Shown here in pieces: positions 15,975 to 26,267 of a stretch of 64,000 bases of DNA. How positions within the stretch are numbered: the first letter of the stretch is position 1; every line of letters begins with the position of its first letter. A program made the position numbers and the translations under genes. The notes beneath the pieces were generated by a model, which saw nothing but the letters and a program-made list of their open reading frames with translations, was not told the DNA's origin and did not search any database. The stretch comes from Nocardioides psychrotolerans (GTDB lineage: Bacteria; Actinomycetota; Actinomycetes; Propionibacteriales; Nocardioidaceae), in assembly GCF_900113685.1 (NCBI RefSeq), contig NZ_FOQG01000009.1, positions 1 to 64,000 of the forward strand. The letters are read 5' to 3'.

Positions 15975-16391
15975 TCAGCGGGGTCGGGACTGCCCCTCGG
16001 CGGTGCAGCCGATGGACTCGACCGACGTGGCCAGCCGCTCCGTGCGCACCGTCTGCTCGACCCGGTTGCCGGCCGCCGCGTCGGGGACGAAGGACAGCTC
16101 CCCGACGACCGTGTGGTCCTCGGCGAAGGCGCGCAGCAGGCAGGTGGCCTCGACGGAGTCGTCGGCGAGCTCGACCTGCACCACGGCGGTCGCGGTGTGA
16201 TCGTCGATGACGTCGAAGGAGATCAGCTCGGAGTCGACCGGCGGGGTCGCCTGCAGCCAGGTGACCCAGGCCAGCCACGACAGGAAGAGTGCGGAGACGG
16301 TGACCGCTGCGATCAGCACGACGCGGCGGCGCCACGGCGCAGGCGTCCCGTAGCGGTCGACCAGCGCGGGTGGGGGAGTCTGCGGGCTCAC
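15975..16391 (-). CDS. DUF4307 membrane protein
   Basis: A 138-residue protein starting at GTG 16391. A short Pro-rich N-terminus and PAPWRRR lead into a single membrane helix (about 25-45). A roughly 90-residue domain outside the membrane has two cysteines (TCLLRAF and SIGCTAEG). This matches the DUF4307 family, which in actinobacteria lies divergently next to mca, as here. The function is unknown. Only 29 bases separate it from the mca start, so the two promoters overlap. Confidence 0.8.
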   Translation of the reverse strand: MSPQTPPPALVDRYGTPAPWRRRVVLIAAVTVSALFLSWLAWVTWLQATPPVDSELISFDVIDDHTATAVVQVELADDSVEATCLLRAFAEDHTVVGELSFVPDAAAGNRVEQTVRTERLATSVESIGCTAEGQSRPR

Positions 16392-16408
16392 CTCTCCAGC
16401 GTGACACC

Positions 16409-16414
16409 TACGAT
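16409..16414 (+). promoter_or_regulatory. Likely -10 element TACGAT
   Basis: It ends 6 bases before the mca ATG at 16421, inside the 29-base divergent gap. Confidence 0.55.
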
Positions 16415-16420
16415 GTCACC

Positions 16421-17317
16421 ATGCCGCAGCACCCTCCTGCCGGCGCCCGATCGGGCCTCCGGCTGATGCACGTGCACGCCCACCCCGACGACGAGTCGAG
16501 CAAGGGCGCTGCCTCCACCGCCAAGTACGTCGCCGAGGGCGTGGACGTCCACGTCGTCACCTGCACCGGTGGCGAGCGTGGATCGATCCTCAACCCCAAG
16601 ATGGACCGCCCCGACATCCTCGAGAACATCACCGAGGTCCGGCGCCAGGAGATGGAGCGTGCCCGCGACATCCTCGGCGTGCGTCAGGACTGGCTCGGCT
16701 TCGTCGACTCCGGCTGGCCCGAGGGCGACCCCAAGCCGCCGTTGCCCGAGGGCTGCTTCGGGCTGGTCCCGCTCGAGGAGGCGACCGAGGCCCTGGTCCG
16801 GTTGATGCGCTCGTTCCGGCCCCACGTGGTCACGACGTACGACGAGCGCGGTGGCTACCCGCACCCCGACCACATCAAGTGCCACGAGGTCTCCGTCGCG
16901 GCGTTCGAGGCCGCGGGCGATCCGGAGCGGTTCCCCGAGTCCGGTGCGCCCTGGCAGCCGCTCAAGCTCTACTACCACCACTCGTTCAACCGCGAGCGGA
17001 TGCAGCGGCTGCACGACGCGATGATCGCCCACGGACTGGAGTCGCCGTGGGAGGAGCGGCTCAAGGAGTGGAAGCCCGAGCCCGAGTGGGATGCCCGCGT
17101 GACCACCAAGGTCCCGTGCGGCGACTACTTCGGCGTGCGCGACCAGGCGCTGCTGGCCCACGCCACCCAGATCGACCCCGACGGGTTCTGGTTCGCGCTG
17201 CCGCGCGAGATCCAGGAGAAGGTCTGGCCCACCGAGGACTTCGAGCTCGTGGTGAGCCACGTCCCCTCCCAGGTGCCCGAGGACGACCTCTTCGCGGGCA
17301 TCCTCGACCCCGCCTGA
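16421..17317 (+). CDS. mca: Mycothiol S-conjugate amidase
   Basis: A 298-residue zinc amidohydrolase of the LmbE-like family. It cleaves mycothiol conjugates of toxic electrophiles to mercapturates, which are exported. The zinc motif is HAHPDDE (19-25), with HPDH further on ([10 protein letters not shown]). The length and the added insert of about 50 residues match Mca rather than the deacetylase MshB. This is the clearest marker for an actinobacterium. The start at 16421 is supported by the upstream -10 element. A small membrane-protein gene follows after 12 bases. Confidence 0.93.
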   Translation: MPQHPPAGARSGLRLMHVHAHPDDESSKGAASTAKYVAEGVDVHVVTCTGGERGSILNPKMDRPDILENITEVRRQEMERARDILGVRQDWLGFVDSGWPEGDPKPPLPEGCFGLVPLEEATEALVRLMRSFRPHVVTTYDERGGYPHPDHIKCHEVSVAAFEAAGDPERFPESGAPWQPLKLYYHHSFNRERMQRLHDAMIAHGLESPWEERLKEWKPEPEWDARVTTKVPCGDYFGVRDQALLAHATQIDPDGFWFALPREIQEKVWPTEDFELVVSHVPSQVPEDDLFAGILDPA

Positions 17318-17329
17318 GAGACTGGCGAC

Positions 17330-17563
17330 ATGGACGCTGTGATGTCGCTGATCTTGCCCCTGGTGGAGAAGGGCCCCGAGCCCGAGGACGTGGTCGCGGG
17401 CTGGACCGCCTTCGGCATCTTCGGGCTGCTGATCCTCGCCATGGTCATCCTCGGCTTCAGCCTCACCAAGCACCTGAAGAAGGCGGCGAGCAACCAGGAG
17501 GACGGCCTCTTCGGTGCTCCTGCGGAGAAGCCCGAGCCCAGCTCCACCGAGCACACCGGCTGA
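17330..17563 (+). CDS. Small membrane protein downstream of mca
   Basis: A 77-residue protein with one clear membrane helix (about 26-45, AFGIFGLLILAMVILGFSL) followed by a basic HLKK stop-transfer and a hydrophilic Pro/Glu-rich tail. Small proteins of this shape commonly follow mca in actinobacteria. The function is unknown. It is probably co-transcribed with mca (12-base gap). Confidence 0.65.
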   Translation: MDAVMSLILPLVEKGPEPEDVVAGWTAFGIFGLLILAMVILGFSLTKHLKKAASNQEDGLFGAPAEKPEPSSTEHTG

Positions 17564-17574
17564 TCGCCCCCGGG

Positions 17575-17598
17575 CGCGCCGGCTTCGGTCCCGGCGCG
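17575..17598 (+). terminator. GC hairpin with UUCG tetraloop
   Basis: CGCGCCGG and CCGGCGCG form an 8-pair stem that continues into C-UUCG-G with one bulged U. It lies 11 bases after the small membrane protein stop. It would end the mca transcript, although no T-tract follows. Confidence 0.6.
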
Positions 17599-17606
17599 AT
17601 CTTCCC

Positions 17607-17612
17607 TACCGT
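17607..17612 (+). promoter_or_regulatory. Likely -10 element TACCGT
   Basis: It ends 6 bases before the GTG at 17619 and directly follows the hairpin. Confidence 0.5.
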
Positions 17613-17618
17613 CGACGG

Positions 17619-18494
17619 GTGACCTCCCCGACGGCCCGAGCCCCTTGCCGTACGACGTGCGGAGCGGTCGTGGGCCTGCTGGCGCTGGCCCTCGGCTCGC
17701 TCGTTGCCGCGGGCCCGAGCTCCGGCGGAGCTGCTGCGCCGGCGGCGGCCCGACACGCCTCGATCAAGGTCGCGACGTTCAACGTCCTGGGCAGCCAGCA
17801 CACCCGTGGCCCCGGTGGTCGCGGCCCGGGCAAGGCGCGGGCCCGCATCACCAGCGACCTCGTGACCGCGAAGCGGCTCGACCTGGTGGGGCTCCAGGAG
17901 GTGCAGGCCGACCAGCTGCTGGTGCTCAAGCGCCGGTTGGACGACTACCGCATCTGGCCGGCCTACCAGCTCGGTCACGGCACCCTGCGCCTCCAGATCG
18001 CCTGGCGCGAGCGGGCCTTCGACCTGCTCGACCGCGGCACCCTCGTGACGAAGTTCGTCGGGCAGAACCGGCCGGTCCCGTGGGTCCTGCTTCGCCACCG
18101 GGCGTCGGGGCGCTCGATCTACGTCGTGGACATCCACAACTCCCCGCGCGGGCGTGAGCTCGAGCGGGACCGTGCGCTGGGGCGGCAGATCAAGCTGCTC
18201 CAGCGCTTCCGCGCCACGGGTCGGACGGTGCTCGTGCTCGGTGACCTCAACGAGCGCGCGGAGGCGTTCTGCAAGGTCGTCGGCCGCACGGACCTGGTCG
18301 CCGCCAACGGCGGCTATGTCTCCCGCCGCCGCTGCGAGCCACCCGAGCGCGGGCTCCGTGTGGACTGGATCTTCGGCAGGGGGCTCCTGGAGTTCTCCGA
18401 CTACGTCGCCGACGACGGCCCTCTGGTGCGCAAGGTGAGCGACCACCGGATGATCCGCGCGACCGTCACGCTGCGCCGCAAGCCCCGGAGCTGA
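17619..18494 (+). CDS. Secreted endonuclease/exonuclease/phosphatase-fold protein 1
   Basis: A 291-residue protein. The N-terminus has a basic start, a hydrophobic stretch (VVGLLALALGSLVAAG) and AAA-type cleavage context, so export is likely. The mature part has the EEP-fold motifs ATFNVLG, LVGLQEVQ with the metal-binding Glu, VVDIHNSP, VLGDLNE and VSDHRMIRA with the terminal His. This metal-dependent fold covers nucleases, phosphodiesterases and sphingomyelinase-like enzymes; the substrate is open. It is followed by a close paralogue, which suggests tandem duplication. Its stop codon lies in a 10-base tandem repeat. Confidence 0.8.
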   Translation: MTSPTARAPCRTTCGAVVGLLALALGSLVAAGPSSGGAAAPAAARHASIKVATFNVLGSQHTRGPGGRGPGKARARITSDLVTAKRLDLVGLQEVQADQLLVLKRRLDDYRIWPAYQLGHGTLRLQIAWRERAFDLLDRGTLVTKFVGQNRPVPWVLLRHRASGRSIYVVDIHNSPRGRELERDRALGRQIKLLQRFRATGRTVLVLGDLNERAEAFCKVVGRTDLVAANGGYVSRRRCEPPERGLRVDWIFGRGLLEFSDYVADDGPLVRKVSDHRMIRATVTLRRKPRS

Positions 18495-18530
18495 GCGGGG
18501 CTGAGCGGCGCTGAGCGGCGCTGAGCGGAG
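18491..18530 (+). repeat. Four tandem copies of a 10-base unit
   Basis: CTGAGCGGGG, CTGAGCGGCG, CTGAGCGGCG and CTGAGCGGAG follow each other, spanning the stop codon of the first EEP protein. The unit encodes in-frame stops. It probably arose by slippage. Confidence 0.85.
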
Positions 18531-18578
18531 CTGCCATGGTGATCCGACCTCGATGCGACAGGTCGTGCTGATCACCGT

Positions 18579-18584
18579 TACCCT
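18579..18584 (+). promoter_or_regulatory. Likely -10 element TACCCT
   Basis: It ends 6 bases before the ATG at 18591, which favours this ATG over the adjacent GTG at 18588. Confidence 0.45.
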
Positions 18585-18590
18585 TCCGTG

Positions 18591-19682
18591 ATGCCTCGCC
18601 GACCTGCCGCCACCCGAGCCTTCCTGCTCGCGGCCACCCTGATCACCGGCGCAGCGGTCGGAGTCGGGGTCCAGAAGGCCCCCGGCGCCGTCGACCTGAT
18701 GGTCGTGGAGCCCGGCTCGCGGTCCGTCGTGAGCGGTGCTGACGTCAACGCCCGACCGGCCACCGTGTCGCGGGGCGGCGAGAGCGCCGGCAACCTCGCC
18801 CCGGCCGCCCATACCTCGGAGCCGACGACGAAGAAGACCAATCAGGAGTCGTCGAGCCAGGGATCGCTCGTGCGGGTCCCGCCCTACAAGGTGGCCAGGA
18901 CGACCGCACCGATCGAGAAGCTCCCGCCCGGCCCGCCGCCGCCCGAGCCCGGTGACCCGTTCTCCTTCCGGATCGGCACCCTCAACATCCTCGGCAGCCA
19001 GCACAAGGGCGGCGGCACCAGCCGCGCCTCCGCGCTCGCCGGCGCCATCCTGGGCCGCGGCGTCGACGTCGTGGGCCTGCAGGAGGTCCAGGACGACCAG
19101 CTCGCGGTCCTGCAGAACCAGCTCTCCGGCTACACCATCTGGCCCGGCCAGGGCCTCGGCAACCAGGGCGTCCGCCTCCAGGTCGCCTGGCGCGACGCGC
19201 TCTTCTCCCTGGTCGACACCGGCTCGATCACCACGACCTTCGACTACCAGCAGCGTCCGATCCCGTGGGTGCTCCTGGAGAACCGCGGGACCGAGGGACA
19301 GTTCTACGTCATCGACGTGCACAACTCCCCGCGCGACCAGGAGGGTGACCGCGACGCCGCCACCGGCGAGGAGATCGCGCTCATCAACGAGCTGCGCAGC
19401 AGCGGTAAGACCGTCTTCATCGTGGGCGACATGAACGAGCACACCGAGTTCTTCTGCCGCGTCGCCGCCTCGACCGGGATGGTCGGCTCCAACGGCGCCT
19501 ACTACTCCGGCGGCTGCAGCACCGGCGCCGGACCGATCAAGATCGACTGGATCCTGGGCTCCGGCGGCGAGGTCGACTTCTCCGGCCACGTCGTCGACTA
19601 CGGCGACCCGATCCGCTACGCCACCGACCACGCCTTCGTGCACGCCGACGTGCGGGTCACCCCGATGATCGCGCAGGACTGA
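18591..19682 (+). CDS. Secreted endonuclease/exonuclease/phosphatase-fold protein 2
   Basis: A 363-residue paralogue of the preceding protein. A signal-like hydrophobic stretch near residues 10-30 is followed by a low-complexity linker of about 90 residues rich in Ser, Thr, Lys and Pro (TTKKTNQESSS, PPGPPPPEPG). The EEP domain then shows GTLNILGSQH, VVGLQEVQ, VIDVHNSP, IVGDMNEH and TDHAFVHADV. The linker is absent from the first copy. Both keep the full metal-binding set. A cell-surface or extracellular phosphodiesterase role is likely, but the substrate is unknown. Confidence 0.8.
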   Translation: MPRRPAATRAFLLAATLITGAAVGVGVQKAPGAVDLMVVEPGSRSVVSGADVNARPATVSRGGESAGNLAPAAHTSEPTTKKTNQESSSQGSLVRVPPYKVARTTAPIEKLPPGPPPPEPGDPFSFRIGTLNILGSQHKGGGTSRASALAGAILGRGVDVVGLQEVQDDQLAVLQNQLSGYTIWPGQGLGNQGVRLQVAWRDALFSLVDTGSITTTFDYQQRPIPWVLLENRGTEGQFYVIDVHNSPRDQEGDRDAATGEEIALINELRSSGKTVFIVGDMNEHTEFFCRVAASTGMVGSNGAYYSGGCSTGAGPIKIDWILGSGGEVDFSGHVVDYGDPIRYATDHAFVHADVRVTPMIAQD

Positions 19683-19811
19683 CCCTCCGGGAGCAACCCC
19701 GCCGGTCGTCGTACGACGTCGTGGTCTGGACCTGGGTTTGTCGTCGCGCCCCGTGGGCACTGGAGGGTGGCGAGCCGCTGGGGGCCTGCGACGACGATGA
19801 CCGAGGTCCTG

Positions 19812-21137
<1,326 letters not shown>

Positions 21138-21173
21138 GGGGGCGGCGTTTCGGTGACGGCACCCCGGTATCGA

Positions 21174-21179
21174 TAGGTT
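21174..21179 (+). promoter_or_regulatory. Likely -10 element TAGGTT
   Basis: It ends 8 bases before the ATG at 21188 and 5 before the GTG at 21185. Confidence 0.4.
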
Positions 21180-21187
21180 GGGGGGTG

Positions 21188-22762
21188 ATGACCACCGCTT
21201 CCGACCCCCGCCCCCGCCGCACCTTCGCGGTCATCAGCCACCCCGATGCCGGCAAGTCGACGCTGACCGAGGCGCTCGCGCTGCACGCGCACGTCATCTC
21301 CGAGGCGGGCGCGGTGCACGGCAAGGCCGGGCGTCGCGGCACGGTCTCGGACTGGATGGAGATGGAGCGGGCGCGCGGGATCTCGATCACGTCGGCCGCG
21401 CTGCAGTTCGACTACCGCGACCACGTGGTCAACCTGGTCGACACCCCTGGTCACTCCGACTTCTCCGAGGACACCTACCGGGTGCTCTCGGCCGTCGACT
21501 CGGCCGTGATGCTGGTCGACGCCGCCAAGGGCCTCGAGCCGCAGACCCTCAAGCTCTTCCAGGTCTGCGCGCACCGCGGGATCCCGGTCATCACGGTCAT
21601 CAACAAGTGGGACCGCCCGGGCCTGGACGCCCTCGAGCTGATGGACGAGATCGAGAAGGAGATCGGCCTCAAGCCGACGCCCCTCACGTGGCCGGTCGGG
21701 CAGTCCGGGGACTTCCACGGCGTCCTCGACCGCCGCAGCGGCCAGTTCATCCACTTCACCCGCACCGCGGGTGGCGCGAAGCGGGCGCCGGAGAGGCAGC
21801 TGTCGGCCGACGAGGCCGAGGCGGTGGCCGGCGAGGCCTGGGCCGCCGCGCTCGAGGGCCACGAGCTGCTCGCGATGGACGGTGCCGACCACGACCAGGA
21901 GCAGTTCCTGGCCGGTCGCACGACCCCGGTCCTCTTCGCCTCGGCCCTGCAGAACTTCGGGGTCGCCCAGCTGCTCGAGATCCTCCTGGAGCTGGCGCCC
22001 CCACCCTCGGCCACGCCGGCCGTCGACGGCTCGCTGCGTGCGGTCGACGACGAGTTCAGCGCGTTCGTCTTCAAGGTCCAGTCGGGCATGGATGCCGCGC
22101 ACCGCGACCGGCTCGCCTACGCGCGGGTCTGCTCGGGCGTCTTCCAGCGCGGCATGGTCGTCCAGCACGGCGAGACCGGCAAGCCCTTCGCGACGAAATA
22201 CGCCCAGGCGGTGTTCGGCCGCGAGCGCACGGTCGTGGAGACCGCGCTGCCCGGCGACATCGTCGGGCTGGTCAACGCCTCGGCCCTGCGGGTGGGCGAC
22301 ACGATCTATGAGGGCCGCGCCGTGCAGTACCCGCCCATCGCCAGCTTCGCCCCCGAGCACTTCATGTCGGTGCGCGCCGCCGACACCGGGCGCTACAAGC
22401 AGTTCCGTCGCGGCATCGAGCAGATGGACCAGGAGGGCGTGGTGCAGGTCCTGCGCTCCGACCTCCGCGGCGACCAGTCGCCGGTCCTGGCGGCGGTGGG
22501 GCCGATGCAGTTCGAGGTCGTGACCGCCCGGATGGAGAGCGAGTACAAGGCTGTCATCAAGCTCGAGCGGCTGGACTTCCAGCTGGCCATGCTCACCGAT
22601 CTCCCGGGCTCCCAGGTCCTCAGCGGCGTGCGCGGCGTCGAGGTCATGCGCCGCTCGGACGGTGCGTGGCTGGCGCTCTTCCCCGACAAGTGGCGGGCCC
22701 ACACCGCGGCCCGCGACAATCCCGACATCTTCCTCGAGGCCCTGCCCGCCAGCGGCGGCTGA
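21188..22762 (+). CDS. prfC: Peptide chain release factor 3
   Basis: A 524-residue translational GTPase that removes RF1 and RF2 from the ribosome after termination. It has the P-loop HPDAGKST, DTPGHSDF and NKWDRPG in the expected order, and a C-terminal domain with RRGIEQMDQEGVVQV, typical of RF3 rather than EF-G. The length is usual. GTG 21185 directly before the ATG is an equally possible start. RNase J follows on the same strand after about 80 bases. Confidence 0.93.
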   Translation: MTTASDPRPRRTFAVISHPDAGKSTLTEALALHAHVISEAGAVHGKAGRRGTVSDWMEMERARGISITSAALQFDYRDHVVNLVDTPGHSDFSEDTYRVLSAVDSAVMLVDAAKGLEPQTLKLFQVCAHRGIPVITVINKWDRPGLDALELMDEIEKEIGLKPTPLTWPVGQSGDFHGVLDRRSGQFIHFTRTAGGAKRAPERQLSADEAEAVAGEAWAAALEGHELLAMDGADHDQEQFLAGRTTPVLFASALQNFGVAQLLEILLELAPPPSATPAVDGSLRAVDDEFSAFVFKVQSGMDAAHRDRLAYARVCSGVFQRGMVVQHGETGKPFATKYAQAVFGRERTVVETALPGDIVGLVNASALRVGDTIYEGRAVQYPPIASFAPEHFMSVRAADTGRYKQFRRGIEQMDQEGVVQVLRSDLRGDQSPVLAAVGPMQFEVVTARMESEYKAVIKLERLDFQLAMLTDLPGSQVLSGVRGVEVMRRSDGAWLALFPDKWRAHTAARDNPDIFLEALPASGG

Positions 22763-22841
22763 GACCTCAGGACCCACCAGCTCTGCCGCGACCGCGGCCC
22801 AGACTCATTCGCACCACATCAGAACCAGATCGGAGCTCGAC

Positions 22842-24527
22842 ATGAGCCATCCCCACCCAGAGCTGCACAAGCCACCCGCACTCCCGAAGGGCGGCCTGCG
22901 CGTCGTCGCGCTCGGCGGCCTCGGCGAGATCGGTCGCAACATGACCGTCTTCGAGTACGACGGCAAGCTGCTGATCGTCGACTGCGGGGTGCTCTTCCCC
23001 GAGGAGCACCAGCCCGGCGTCGACGTGATCCTGCCCGACTTCAGCTGGATCCGGGACCGCCTCGACTCCATCGTCGGCATCGTGCTCACGCACGGCCACG
23101 AGGACCACATCGGCGGCGTCCCCTACCTGCTCCGTGAGCGCAAGGACATCCCGCTCATCGGCTCCAAGCTCACGCTGGCGCTGATCACCGAGAAGCTCAA
23201 GGAGCACCAGATCCGGCCGGTGCGCAACGAGGTCGCCGAGGGTGACCGTTCGACGTACGGGCCGTTCGACCTGGAGTTCCTCGCGGTCAACCACTCCATC
23301 CCTGACGGTCTCGCGGTCGCGATCCGCACCCCGGCCGGCCTCGTGCTGGCCACGGGTGACTTCAAGATGGACCAGTTCCCCCTCGACAAGCGCATCACCG
23401 ACCTGCGCGGGTTCGCGCGGCTCGGCGAGGAGGGGGTCGACCTGTTCATGACCGACTCCACCAACGCCGAGGTGCCCGGCTTCACGACCTCCGAGCGCGA
23501 CCTGGCGCCGGCCATCGAGCAGGTCTTCCGCACCGCGCCGCGCCGGGTGATCGTCTCCAGCTTCGCCAGCCACGTGCACCGCATCCAGCAGGTGCTCGAC
23601 ACCGCGCACGCCCACGGCCGCAAGGTCTCCTTCGTCGGCCGCTCCATGGTGCGCAACATGGGCGTGGCCAAGGACCTCGGCTACCTCAAGGTCCCCGAGA
23701 ACCTGATCGTGCCGCTCGACCAGCTCGAGCGGATGGCCCCCAACAAGGCCACGCTGATCTGCACCGGCTCGCAGGGTGAGCCGCTCGCCGCGCTGTCGCG
23801 CATGGCCAGCCGCGACCACAAGATCCGCGTCGGGGAGGGCGACACGATCCTGATGGCCAGCTCGGTGATCCCCGGCAACGAGAACGCGATCTCCAACGTC
23901 ATCAACGGCCTGACCCGCTGGGGCGCCAACGTCGTCCACAAGGGCAACGCCAAGGTGCACGTGTCGGGGCACGCCAGCGCCGGTGAGCTGGTCTACTGCT
24001 ACAACATCGTGAAGCCGCGCAACGTGATGCCGATCCACGGCGAGTACCGCCACCTGCGCGCCAACGCCGACCTTGCCATCAGCACCGGCATGGACCCCAA
24101 GACCGTCGTGCTCGCCGAGGACGGCGTGGTCGTCGACCTCGTCGACGGCAAGGTGTCGGTCACCGGCAAGGTGGCCGCCGGCAACATCTACGTCGACGCA
24201 CAGACCGTGGGCGGCGTGACCGAGGCGACGCTCAAGGACCGACGCACGCTCGCCGAGGAGGGCGTCGTCACGGTCCTCGCGATCGTCGACGCCGACTCCG
24301 GCGCGCTGGCCGATCCGCCGGACTTCCTGGTGCGTGGCTTCGTGCACGAGAAGGGAGCCTTCGACCCCGCCACCGCGGTCATCGAGCGCACCCTGGCGCG
24401 GGCCGCCTCCGAGGGCATCGGCGACGCCCGCCAGCTCGAGCAGATGCTGGCGCGCGACGTGGGCCGCTGGGCGCACAAGACGTTCCGGCGCAGCCCGCTG
24501 ATCATCCCGATCGTCATCGACGCCTGA
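22842..24527 (+). CDS. rnj: Ribonuclease J
   Basis: A 561-residue metallo-beta-lactamase/beta-CASP ribonuclease with 5'-3' exonuclease and endonuclease activity in mRNA decay and rRNA maturation. It has the zinc motif HGHEDH (84-89), TGDFKMDQ, the beta-CASP SFASHVHRIQQ and VSGHASAGELVY near 375. The length fits the family. The ATG at 22842 has CGGAG about 7 bases upstream; similarity does not extend left of it. Confidence 0.95.
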   Translation: MSHPHPELHKPPALPKGGLRVVALGGLGEIGRNMTVFEYDGKLLIVDCGVLFPEEHQPGVDVILPDFSWIRDRLDSIVGIVLTHGHEDHIGGVPYLLRERKDIPLIGSKLTLALITEKLKEHQIRPVRNEVAEGDRSTYGPFDLEFLAVNHSIPDGLAVAIRTPAGLVLATGDFKMDQFPLDKRITDLRGFARLGEEGVDLFMTDSTNAEVPGFTTSERDLAPAIEQVFRTAPRRVIVSSFASHVHRIQQVLDTAHAHGRKVSFVGRSMVRNMGVAKDLGYLKVPENLIVPLDQLERMAPNKATLICTGSQGEPLAALSRMASRDHKIRVGEGDTILMASSVIPGNENAISNVINGLTRWGANVVHKGNAKVHVSGHASAGELVYCYNIVKPRNVMPIHGEYRHLRANADLAISTGMDPKTVVLAEDGVVVDLVDGKVSVTGKVAAGNIYVDAQTVGGVTEATLKDRRTLAEEGVVTVLAIVDADSGALADPPDFLVRGFVHEKGAFDPATAVIERTLARAASEGIGDARQLEQMLARDVGRWAHKTFRRSPLIIPIVIDA

Positions 24528-24559
24528 CCCTCGGGCTCGCACCACACCGCCGGCCGAGT

Positions 24560-24597
24560 CGGCGCGATGTTGCACGCAGATCTGCACCATCGCGCCG
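24560..24597. repeat. Perfect 10-base inverted repeat after rnj
   Basis: CGGCGCGATG (24560-24569) and CATCGCGCCG (24588-24597) are exact complements across an 18-base loop that itself contains GCAGATCTGC. It lies 33 bases beyond the rnj stop. It may act as a terminator or a protein site; no T-tract is present. Confidence 0.6.
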
Positions 24598-24678
24598 CTT
24601 CGGCGATCTCGGACGGTGGAACCTCGGATGTGACGTGCGTTACAGAATCGTGACTCCTATCCCTTGACCTGCCCGGTG

Positions 24679-24692
24679 TGTAAGCGCTTGCA
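24679..24692 (+). promoter_or_regulatory. Candidate LacI-family operator
   Basis: TGTAAGCGCTTGCA is a near-perfect palindrome centred on AGCGCT, the form bound by LacI/GalR regulators. TTGACC (24664-24669) just upstream could be the -35 box, which would place the operator within the promoter of the sugar importer. The LacI-type gene at 29639 is the obvious candidate binder. Confidence 0.65.
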
Positions 24693-24765
24693 TACCTAGC
24701 GTCGCAACGATCGATCCCCAGAGGTGTCCGACGGTCGTCGACGAAGACCCAGAGAGGGAACACTG

Positions 24766-26151
24766 ATGTCATCACGCAACAAGCGCCGCGCCGCAGCAGC
24801 CTCCGCGCTGCTCCTGGCCGGGATCGCGCTGGCCGGCTGTGCCGAGGACAGCACCGACGGAGAGTCCCAGACCGCCGGCGGCACGTCGCCCGGCGAGGGC
24901 AAGGCCGGCTGCGAGCAGCTGACCGAGTTCGGCGACCTGAGCGATCGCGAGGTCAACGTCTACACCTCGATCATCGCCCCCGAGGACCAGGCTCACAAGG
25001 ACTCCTACAAGCTCTTCGAGGAGTGCACCGGGGCCACCGTCAACTACGAGGGCTCCAAGGAGTTCGAGGCGCAGCTCGTCGTGCGCGTGCGCAGCGGCAA
25101 CGCCCCCGACATCGCCTACATCCCACAGCCCGGCCTGCTCAAGACGCTCGTGGAGCAGACCGACAAGGTTGTCCCTGCGCCTGACTCCGTCTCGGCCAAC
25201 GTCGATGAGTTCTTCGGTGAGGACTGGAAGTCCTACGGCACCGTCGCCGACACCTTCTACGCCGCCCCGCTCGGCGCCAACGTCAAGTCGTTCGTGTGGT
25301 ACTCCCCGGGCATGTTCGAGGAGAACGGCTGGACCGTCCCGGAGACCTGGGACGACATGATGGCCCTCTCCGAGGACATCGCCGCGTCGGGCGTCAAGCC
25401 CTGGTGTGCCGGCATCGAGTCCGGCGAGGCCACCGGCTGGGTCGTCACCGACTGGCTCGAGGACGCCGTCCTGCGTGACGCCGGCCCCGACGTCTACGAC
25501 CAGTGGGTCAACCACGAGATCGCCTTCGACGACCCGGCCATCGCGGAGGCCCTCGACCGTGTGGGCTCGGTCCTCAAGGACGAGAACATGGTCAACGGTG
25601 GCATCGGCGACGTGAAGTCGATCGCCACCACCCCCTTCCAGGAGGGTGGTCTGCCCATCGTCGAGGGTGACTGCGCCATGCACCGCCAGGCGAGCTTCTA
25701 CGCCGCCAACTGGGACCCCGAGACGACCACCGTCGCCGAGGACGGCGACGTCTTCGCGTTCTACCTGCCCACGACCAACGAGGACTTCGGCAAGCCCGTC
25801 CTCGGCGGTGGCGAGTTCGTCGCCGCGTTCTCCGACGCACCTGAGGTCCAGGCCTTCCAGACCTACCTCTCCAGCGACGTGTGGGCCAACGAGAAGGCCA
25901 TCGCCACCACCGCCGGTGGTTGGGTCAGCTCCAACAAGGGTCTCGACATCAACAACCTGGTCAGCCCGATCGACCAGCTGTCGGCCTCGACCCTGCAGGA
26001 CCCCGACGCGGTCTTCCGCTTCGATGGTTCCGACCAGATGCCTGGTGCCGTCGGCGCCGGCTCCTTCTGGAGCGAGATGACGTCCTGGATCACCGGTGCC
26101 AGCACCGCGGACTCCCTGGCCAACGTCGAGTCGTCCTGGCCCACCTCCTAG
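24766..26151 (+). CDS. Sugar ABC importer, substrate-binding lipoprotein (AglE-like)
   Basis: A 461-residue exported lipoprotein. It has a basic N-terminus, a hydrophobic segment and a lipobox ALAGC with Cys25. The mature part is a family 1 solute-binding protein with SGNAPDIAYIPQPGLL and QEGGLPIVEGDCAMHRQASF, most like alpha-glucoside binding proteins. A hydrolase of family GH1 nearby points instead to beta-glucosides, so the sugar is undecided. AGAGAGGGA lies upstream of the ATG. A LacI-type operator precedes it and two permease genes follow. No ATPase gene belongs to the cluster. Confidence 0.85.
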   Translation: MSSRNKRRAAAASALLLAGIALAGCAEDSTDGESQTAGGTSPGEGKAGCEQLTEFGDLSDREVNVYTSIIAPEDQAHKDSYKLFEECTGATVNYEGSKEFEAQLVVRVRSGNAPDIAYIPQPGLLKTLVEQTDKVVPAPDSVSANVDEFFGEDWKSYGTVADTFYAAPLGANVKSFVWYSPGMFEENGWTVPETWDDMMALSEDIAASGVKPWCAGIESGEATGWVVTDWLEDAVLRDAGPDVYDQWVNHEIAFDDPAIAEALDRVGSVLKDENMVNGGIGDVKSIATTPFQEGGLPIVEGDCAMHRQASFYAANWDPETTTVAEDGDVFAFYLPTTNEDFGKPVLGGGEFVAAFSDAPEVQAFQTYLSSDVWANEKAIATTAGGWVSSNKGLDINNLVSPIDQLSASTLQDPDAVFRFDGSDQMPGAVGAGSFWSEMTSWITGASTADSLANVESSWPTS

Positions 26152-26167
26152 GGGTCGGCCCCTGATC

Positions 26168-26203
26168 GGACCGGGCCGCGGTGTCACCACCGCGGCCCGG
26201 TCC
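26168..26203 (+). terminator. 16-base-pair perfect hairpin between binding protein and permease genes
   Basis: GGACCGGGCCGCGGTG pairs exactly with CACCGCGGCCCGGTCC over a 4-base loop. It begins 16 bases after the binding-protein stop and 65 bases before the permease start. Such a hairpin would partly end transcription or shield the 3' end, giving more binding protein than permease. Confidence 0.75.
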
Positions 26204-26267
26204 GGCTCACCAGGCACCACGGATCGGCAAGACCAGACCCCTTGAAGACGACAAGGACGGGTGAGGC

